Origin: Scheffersomyces stipitis CBS 6054
Taxonomy: Eukaryota; Ascomycota; Pichiomycetes; Serinales; Debaryomycetaceae
DNA: 64,000 nucleotides
Reading direction: 5' to 3'
Assembly: GCF_000209165.1 (NCBI RefSeq)
Contig: NC_009068.1
Span: 2,852,001 to 2,916,000, forward strand
The first letter of the stretch is position 1; every line of letters starts with the position of its first letter. Positions 58,648 to 64,000 of the stretch are shown piece after piece. A program made the position numbers and the translations under genes. The notes under the pieces are model-generated. The model did not search any database, was not told where the DNA came from, and saw only the letters and a program-made list of their open reading frames with translations.

Positions 58648-59223
58648 ATGGGAAAGGCGGTGTCGAAACTATCTAAGGACGACTTGAAGTCGCTCCGTCA
58701 AGCCACGTATTTCGACAAACGAGAACTTCAGCAATGGTACAAAGGCTTCATCAGAGATTGTCCGTCGGGACAGCTTTCGGAAGAGGAGTTTTCCAAGGTA
58801 TTTAAACAGTTTTTCCCGTTTGGAGACCCAGCAGACTACTGCCATTTCTTGTTCCAAGTGTTTGACGTAGATAATTCAAAGTACATAGACTTCAAGGAGT
58901 TCATCATTGCTCTTTCCATAACATCACGGGGTCTGGAAGACCAAAAACTCAACTGGTGTTTCCGGCTTTACGACAATAAACGAGCTGGAAAAGTCGGTTA
59001 CAAGGATATGCTAGCGGTTATATCAGCCATATATAAGATGGTCGGTACCATGGTGGCACTTCCCGAGGACGAAAAGACCCCAGAAGCCCGAACAGAAAAG
59101 TTCTTCCGTTTGCTAAATAAAGACAAAGATACCGATACCATTAACCTACAGGACTTCAAGAGATTGCTGAAACTTGATCCTACTATATTGAACGCATTGA
59201 ACTCGTATGAGGGATTAGTGTAA
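58648..59223 (+). CDS. FRQ1: Frequenin/neuronal calcium sensor 1, Frq1
   Basis: The 191-residue protein matches yeast Frq1 from MGKAVSKLSKDDL (N-myristoylation signal at Gly2) to SYEGLV. The CPSG of degenerate EF-hand 1 is present (38-41). EF-hand 2 keeps its ligands (D73, D75, S77, D81, E84). EF-hand 3 (109-120) has Lys, Ala and Asp at positions 3, 5 and 12. EF-hand 4 (157-169) has one extra residue and ends in Asp. By family knowledge Frq1 activates the phosphatidylinositol 4-kinase Pik1 at the Golgi. Codons 96 and 174 are CTG and probably Ser, codon 174 at a position that is Ser in NCS1 proteins. Confidence 0.95.
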   Translation: MGKAVSKLSKDDLKSLRQATYFDKRELQQWYKGFIRDCPSGQLSEEEFSKVFKQFFPFGDPADYCHFLFQVFDVDNSKYIDFKEFIIALSITSRGLEDQKLNWCFRLYDNKRAGKVGYKDMLAVISAIYKMVGTMVALPEDEKTPEARTEKFFRLLNKDKDTDTINLQDFKRLLKLDPTILNALNSYEGLV

Positions 59224-59574
59224 TACTTCAAGACATCATACAAAACCAACGAGATATCATACTAAATGAACTCAACTCGCTTCATTCGTTCTCATCAAGG
59301 CGCAACCTCCTTCTCAATTCGTGAAGTCATTTAATAAACTGGTTCCTTTCAAGAAGAATAAGTCCATTTAGTTCATTACTCTTAATTCTTTTAACCAATT
59401 GCATATAGCTGTATATTAGTCTAGACATCTTGTCAGTACACGTCACGATATTCAATGAAATGTGGAGTAAGTTATACATAGGGAAGAAGAAAAGGTAGAT
59501 AAGTAGTCAAAAACAAGTAAGAAATGAAGCACCATCACCAACTACGCAACAACACCAACACCAACAACAATATC
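59224..59574. other. Convergent 3' region FRQ1/SWI6
   Basis: This 351 bp lies between two convergent genes and is AT-rich. Nothing but probable 3' ends is visible. Confidence 0.6.
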
Positions 59575-61710
59575 CTACTGTTGCCCTTCTACAGCCTCCA
59601 ACAAGCCGTCCAACAACTCGTCGACTTCGTTGATGTCTACACCAGTACATATACTTACCACCTTCTTGAACTTTGATGCCAACTCACTGTAGTCTAGCAA
59701 GGTATTCAACTCCTTCTCGATCTGTGCATTTATCTGCTTATAGGCGTTGATTCTGGCCTTTAGAATTGGAACCGGCTGCAATTGCTTCAACACCTCTTCG
59801 TTTTCTCGCAAGTCTTCTATCGACTCATCCTTGACCAATTTCTCGTACAAAGGTTTAATTGCAAAAGGCTCGTCTGCATCGAATTGCTTTTCTACTTCCC
59901 CGTCTTCTTCCTGATCCTCAGGAAATTCCTGTTTGGTCAATTGAAGTCTGTCGGTTATATTTGCTGACTGGAGCTTCAAATTGTCCAACTCAATTAATTT
60001 CTCTGTGACTTTTCTTGTTAAGAAGCGATTGTTGGCTGTGACAATTGTGGCATCATGGAGACTCTTGTTCAAATTGCTGATCTGTTCGCGCTTAGCGTTC
60101 AATATAGCTTCGTATTCAACATTGGTATTTGCTAATAAGTGTTGAATACTTTGGAAGATACGGTTGGAAGTGTTGGCCGTGGAATCATCACCAGAAACAG
60201 CTACAGGAGCAGCTAGCACTTTAGGAGCTTCAATTTCAGGAATCTCGTCATTGATCTGGAGCCTCTTATCCAAAAATTCAAGACCAGTGTGGATCAACTC
60301 AAAGATGTACTCATCGAATTGTTCGTCAGATTCGGGCTTCAACATGTCCTTGACAAGATCAAAGTCGATAGGCTTGACACCTCGCTTATTGGATATGTTT
60401 ACATCAGCATTGAGTTTCAACAAGATCTTGACGAACCACGACGACTCTTTCTCGGCTGCGAAGTGCAAACTGGTGTTGCCTTCTTCGTCCTGCGAGTTCA
60501 AGAGTTTTTCCTGGAAATCCTTAAGACGACTACTTTCTGCAACGATATACTCTAAGATCTTGGTACAGTAGAACTTGCTGCTGTCGATCTTCTTGGCCGA
60601 GTCAGATGTCAAATGGTGCATAAATGACCATCTCTTGTTGTCCAAGAGCCAGATATCGGGATACAACCAGTTGGTCAAGAGACTTTGGAAAATGCCCTTC
60701 TCCATTGCATTCGTTACCTGAATAGCAGAGATGAGTGGAGATTCACCAGCGTTGTTGCCTCGAACAGGGTTATTCAATCCCAATTCAATAAACCCAGACA
60801 CCAAGTTGACTGAAGCGAGAGTCGATGCAAAATGGAGAGCTGTCTGACCCTTCTGGTCCAAAGGGATATCTACAACAACATTGGGCTCGTACTTAGTCAA
60901 TATGGGCTGAAACAATGTTCTGAGTTCATTTATGCCTAGTTCACCTTTAAACTCGTCGTCGCGTTTGAATACTTCACCAAGCTTCACCTTCAATTCGTTG
61001 GCAAGCTCGTTTTCAGTACTTGCGACAGGTGGTAGAGTCAAAGGGTAATTTACGTTTTTGGCAGAGAGTTCATCCACCAACACATTGGCAGTGCCGATAT
61101 CTTTCTCGTTTTTTCTAGTTTCGGACTCTTCCTTCAGAACTTTTTGTTTCTTCGTAGGAGATCCAGCCAAGCTGCCGTCTTCGTCATCGTCGCCTTCGTA
61201 GAAACGTTTATTGGTCTTTGGAAGCTTGTCAAAGTCATGGACGTCTACAAGAAATAACCCTTTAGTGAACTCGTAGATATCGAACTGGAGTGCAAGTGCT
61301 ACGGCTCTATCGTACGAAATCCATAAGCCCCGCAATTGAGTGTTCTCATGCTTTCTCAAGTCCAAGAAGTGGTTGTTTTTAGTGCCAGCTCCTTGCAACT
61401 GGATGTTGGTTACGATCTCGTTGTTGAAGAAGTTGTTCAATTGCGTTTCGTTGAAATGACCTAACTTCAACAAAATACCAAAGAGCTGTGTCACGTTGAC
61501 GTACGAGTCTTGTACTCTACGTAAGATCACTACAGTATTGTCTAGCTTGCCGGTGCCTACCTGGAAATTCAATGTAAGTTGAATTACCTTCTGGCCCGAG
61601 TAGATAGCCAGAGAAACCGACGACGAACATGATGTCGTGAGATGTGTATCGTTGAGACGGTGCAGAATCAGGTTGGTGGTCAAGTCTCCAATGTGTAAGG
61701 GTGACTCCAT
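59575..61710 (-). CDS. SWI6: Cell-cycle transcription cofactor Swi6
   Basis: The 711-residue protein has an N-terminal domain like the APSES fold but without clear DNA-binding residues (about 40-170, VILRRVQDSYVNVTQLFGIL). An acidic and basic linker with a possible nuclear signal (SPTKKQKVLK) follows. Ankyrin repeats span about 280-460 (KGQTALHFASTLASVNLVSG and EEGNTSLHFAAEKESSWFVK), then a coiled coil and an acidic C-terminal region. This is the layout of Swi6, the shared subunit of SBF and MBF. The absence of a good APSES DNA-binding helix argues against Mbp1 or Swi4. By family knowledge it activates G1/S genes such as CDC8, which is also in this window. Confidence 0.88.
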   Translation of the reverse strand: MESPLHIGDLTTNLILHRLNDTHLTTSCSSSVSLAIYSGQKVIQLTLNFQVGTGKLDNTVVILRRVQDSYVNVTQLFGILLKLGHFNETQLNNFFNNEIVTNIQLQGAGTKNNHFLDLRKHENTQLRGLWISYDRAVALALQFDIYEFTKGLFLVDVHDFDKLPKTNKRFYEGDDDEDGSLAGSPTKKQKVLKEESETRKNEKDIGTANVLVDELSAKNVNYPLTLPPVASTENELANELKVKLGEVFKRDDEFKGELGINELRTLFQPILTKYEPNVVVDIPLDQKGQTALHFASTLASVNLVSGFIELGLNNPVRGNNAGESPLISAIQVTNAMEKGIFQSLLTNWLYPDIWLLDNKRWSFMHHLTSDSAKKIDSSKFYCTKILEYIVAESSRLKDFQEKLLNSQDEEGNTSLHFAAEKESSWFVKILLKLNADVNISNKRGVKPIDFDLVKDMLKPESDEQFDEYIFELIHTGLEFLDKRLQINDEIPEIEAPKVLAAPVAVSGDDSTANTSNRIFQSIQHLLANTNVEYEAILNAKREQISNLNKSLHDATIVTANNRFLTRKVTEKLIELDNLKLQSANITDRLQLTKQEFPEDQEEDGEVEKQFDADEPFAIKPLYEKLVKDESIEDLRENEEVLKQLQPVPILKARINAYKQINAQIEKELNTLLDYSELASKFKKVVSICTGVDINEVDELLDGLLEAVEGQQ

Positions 61711-62860
61711 GGTGAACTATGAAAGATTAATATGACAAACCAATGTCAATAATGTCAATGATAAGTAGTTGAATCAACTGATTGAATGCAAAGATCGAAT
61801 TAAGGTTGTAACGATATGGAATACGGTGAAATGAACTATCAAATATGAATCGTAATGCGACTCTTGATAATCTAATATAGACGTGTAAAGCTATAGTTAA
61901 TAGTCTAGAATAACAACAGTAATAGCTTCAACAATAAATTTAATGATGTCACTATAAATAACACGATTCTATCAATACCTTATATCTTTTGATCGTAGTT
62001 TGGAATTTGCTGTTGCTTCAATTGCTTTCTCACTTTGCCGTGAAAAACCTTGAATTTATGGCTATGTCGAACTTCAATTGTTCAACTATGACAAACGAAT
62101 GTAACGAGGTCTGGTAGATTCAAAATGGACTGGGACTATTTCTCTTTGAGTTCTTCAAACTGAAATACTTCTTCTCCCTTCAAAATTCAAAGTCCAGACT
62201 TTTCTCGTAGAGTTGTGTCTTATTGTCGAATAAATTGTGGTACGTTTAGTTGATGGGATAATAACTCTGTGAATTCTGTACTGTTTTGTACGAAAATCAA
62301 ACCTTGTCTCTGTTGAATATCCTAGTCTAATAAGCCGAAAGTCGTGACGTGTTTCGTCCTTTGAATTGCTGCTCTAGACACCGTTAGCTCGTACTTAATT
62401 ATCGGGATTGGAAATTTTGTATTCTATAATCAGCTCGATTTGGAAATTTCAGAACACGTGTCTAACCTGCAAAAGACTTTCTAATCTGTAAAATAGTCCT
62501 AGTATATCACGTGAAAATGCCTCCCATTTACTTAAATGAGAGAAGGGAGTGCAGGTAGGATGTAACTGCTCCAGAGAGCTACCACATTTATTGGGTATTT
62601 AAATACGAGTAGCGACTGTATGAACTACGAAGTCAGCATAAAACAACATCAGGATGTGAATAAAGTCTTTTACATTTCAATTGACACAGAATTTATGTGC
62701 TTTCACGCTAGTCTTATTCCACTGACCCAAACGACCTGCACATAAACAATTAAAGAAAATCACGTGACACTCCATCTCATATATCGAAATCTGCTTGTAT
62801 AAGCTCCATATGAATTCTTCTGTACGCTTTTGTCCAATTTAGAGTGTATACTTCAAGAAA
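61711..62860. other. Divergent intergenic region SWI6/PRP11
   Basis: This 1.15 kb holds CACGTG three times (62455-62460, 62508-62513, 62761-62766), all on the PRP11 side. No convincing ORF or RNA gene is visible. Confidence 0.65.
62761..62766. promoter_or_regulatory. CACGTG element upstream of PRP11
   Basis: AATCACGTGACAC contains the palindrome about 95 bp before the PRP11 start, and two further copies lie within the preceding 310 bp. Confidence 0.5.
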
Positions 62861-63634
62861 ATGGACTACTCCGGCCGAGTCAATTCCAAGAAGGGTGCTG
62901 GAGGTGTTGCTGGTGCCGAGGAGACGAATGTACATACGCGACAGCGGATAAAAGAGCTTCTTGCTACCCAGGTTCTAGACCTTGACAACGATCCATATGT
63001 ATTTCGCAACCATTTAGGGCTCCTCGAGTGCCGATTATGTCTCACAACTCATGTAAGTGAGCTGTCGTACATATCACATTTGGGAGGGAAGAAGCACCGT
63101 ATGGGATTGGAGAAAAGACGGGCTTTGGATGAGAAGTATAGTCAAAACAGATCATTAAACACCAAGATAAATCTGATTGTATCAATTACAAACACAGCAA
63201 AGAGATCGTGGACGAAGGTGGGGAAACCAGCATACAAGTTGACCAAGATTCGAGATCCAGAAACGTTTCAGAAGGGACTACTTGTGGATATTAAATATCC
63301 TAAGATAACTGTAGAAGAGCCTTTCTTCCGGTTCATGTCGTACTACGAGCTCAGTACTAAGAACCAGAATATTTCTGTGTCTTTCATTGATCGCGAAAAC
63401 GGCGATGAAGGTGAGGCTACAGATCCTAGCAATTTGCAATACTTGGTGATCTCGGCTGAGCCGTACGAGAACATCTGTTTTATTATACCTAACGATAAAG
63501 AGATAGACAAGCCTGTGGAACAGGGCGAGATGAGCAAGAGCTACTGGTGGTTCTGGGACTCTGATGCGAAGCAGTTTTTTCTCCAGTTTTTGTACAGAGA
63601 GATAGGCGAAGGTGATAAGGAGCAAAATAAGTAA
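62861..63634 (+). CDS. PRP11: SF3a subunit 2, splicing factor Prp11
   Basis: The 257-residue protein begins with the conserved MDYSGRVNSKKGAGGVAG block. It contains a matrin-type C2H2 zinc finger, C57-X2-C60-X12-H73-X5-H79 (within LECRLCLTTH and LGGKKHRMG). The C-terminal half has SYWWFWDSDAKQFFLQFLY. By family knowledge it is the SF3a66 subunit of the U2 snRNP and is needed for prespliceosome formation. The length is close to Saccharomyces Prp11 (266), without the proline-rich tail of the animal protein. Confidence 0.95.
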   Translation: MDYSGRVNSKKGAGGVAGAEETNVHTRQRIKELLATQVLDLDNDPYVFRNHLGLLECRLCLTTHVSELSYISHLGGKKHRMGLEKRRALDEKYSQNRSLNTKINLIVSITNTAKRSWTKVGKPAYKLTKIRDPETFQKGLLVDIKYPKITVEEPFFRFMSYYELSTKNQNISVSFIDRENGDEGEATDPSNLQYLVISAEPYENICFIIPNDKEIDKPVEQGEMSKSYWWFWDSDAKQFFLQFLYREIGEGDKEQNK

Positions 63635-64000
63635 GAGACCACAGTATGTGACGAGCTATCTCTGCCGAGAAGTAGAGGTACTTGGGCTGTAGACCAGTTT
63701 GCGGCCGTGTAGCTATGTATGTGTCGGCTTTCAATACCGAAGCTCGGCAGAGAGTTCCGATCGCGCTTTTTTTGCACCTAATTTGCGCCTTTTTGCACCT
63801 AATTGTATAATAGTGTTTTCATTATGTAAAATGTATAAGTATCAGCCAATGACGAGAGAATATCCATATGACTCTTCAAATCCACGTAGACTCTACATCC
63901 TCTCCATAATGTATCTGATAATCTACTTTTCATATTGTGCCTCTTTTGTGCTTTCTCTTAATGACATCTGTCCCCCACCCGGAAAATCAAGTGCATATGC
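63635..64000. other. Region downstream of PRP11 to the window end
   Basis: The 366 bp hold a direct repeat (63763-63804) and otherwise AT-rich sequence. No gene is visible before the edge. Confidence 0.6.
63763..63804. repeat. Direct repeat of GCGC(C)TTTTTGCACCTAATT
   Basis: Two copies of about 20-21 bp are separated by one base. They differ only in the length of the T run and one inserted C, about 130 bp after PRP11. Confidence 0.85.

Noticed and set aside
1..64000. Mobile elements, viral remnants, CRISPR arrays, rRNA or biosynthetic gene clusters
   Set aside because: No reverse transcriptase, integrase, transposase, long terminal repeats, spacer arrays or clustered enzyme sets are visible. 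The genes are ordinary yeast housekeeping and regulatory genes.

Overview
This window is nuclear DNA of a budding yeast. It is moderately AT-rich and holds 27 protein-coding genes, all apparently intronless. Promoters are long, and gene order is eukaryotic with single genes on either strand. I see no operons, rRNA, tRNA, CRISPR arrays, transposons or viral elements. Two genes indicate the CTG clade (Serinales), in which CTG is read as serine. The CTG at 59167-59169 in FRQ1 falls where yeast Frq1 and animal NCS1 carry the Ser of the GSK.DPSI motif. The CTG at 15575-15577 in APS2 falls on a Ser of animal AP-2 sigma. The protein families and asparagine/glutamine-rich tracts would suit a Scheffersomyces/Spathaspora/Candida relative, but I cannot name the species from the sequence alone. 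Leu residues encoded by CTG in a standard-code translation should be read as Ser.

Layout, left to right: MUP1-like methionine permease (-); SCP160 vigilin (-); PH-domain protein of the YHR131C/YNL144C type (-); YKU70 (-); APS2 (+); CDC8 (-); a 3 kb gap; SVL3/PAM1-like (+); MIC26/27-like (+); AVT3/4-like transporter (-); Dsf2-like Sel1-repeat protein (-); a 3.8 kb gap; ETR1-like reductase (+); GATA factor (-); YSF3 (+); a DUF1774-like membrane protein (-); GAD1 (-); EGD1 (-); DPP1-like phosphatase (+); Fus1-like SH3 membrane protein (+); CAF120/SKG3-like (-); a 2 kb gap; ADH6/7-like (-); VTA1 (-); SDH5 (-); FRQ1 (+); SWI6 (-); PRP11 (+).

Most genes are ordinary housekeeping or signalling genes and form no pathway cluster. 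Loose links are two U2 snRNP proteins (YSF3, PRP11), two endosomal or endocytic trafficking proteins (APS2, VTA1), and SWI6 in the same window as CDC8, a classical target of Swi6-containing MBF with an MCB-like core in its promoter here.

The most interesting signals are in non-coding DNA. A recurrent element TTTCGCAGCCATTT (either strand) appears in many promoters. GTGTCTG/CAGACAC is strongly clustered in two long divergent intergenic regions. CACGTG sits about 80-100 bp upstream of the start codon of four genes. Among the proteins, FRQ1 has degenerate EF-hands 3 and 4, VTA1 carries a repeated LPGAP-type motif in its linker, and the ETR1-like reductase lacks a mitochondrial presequence. I found no clear novel multi-gene system.
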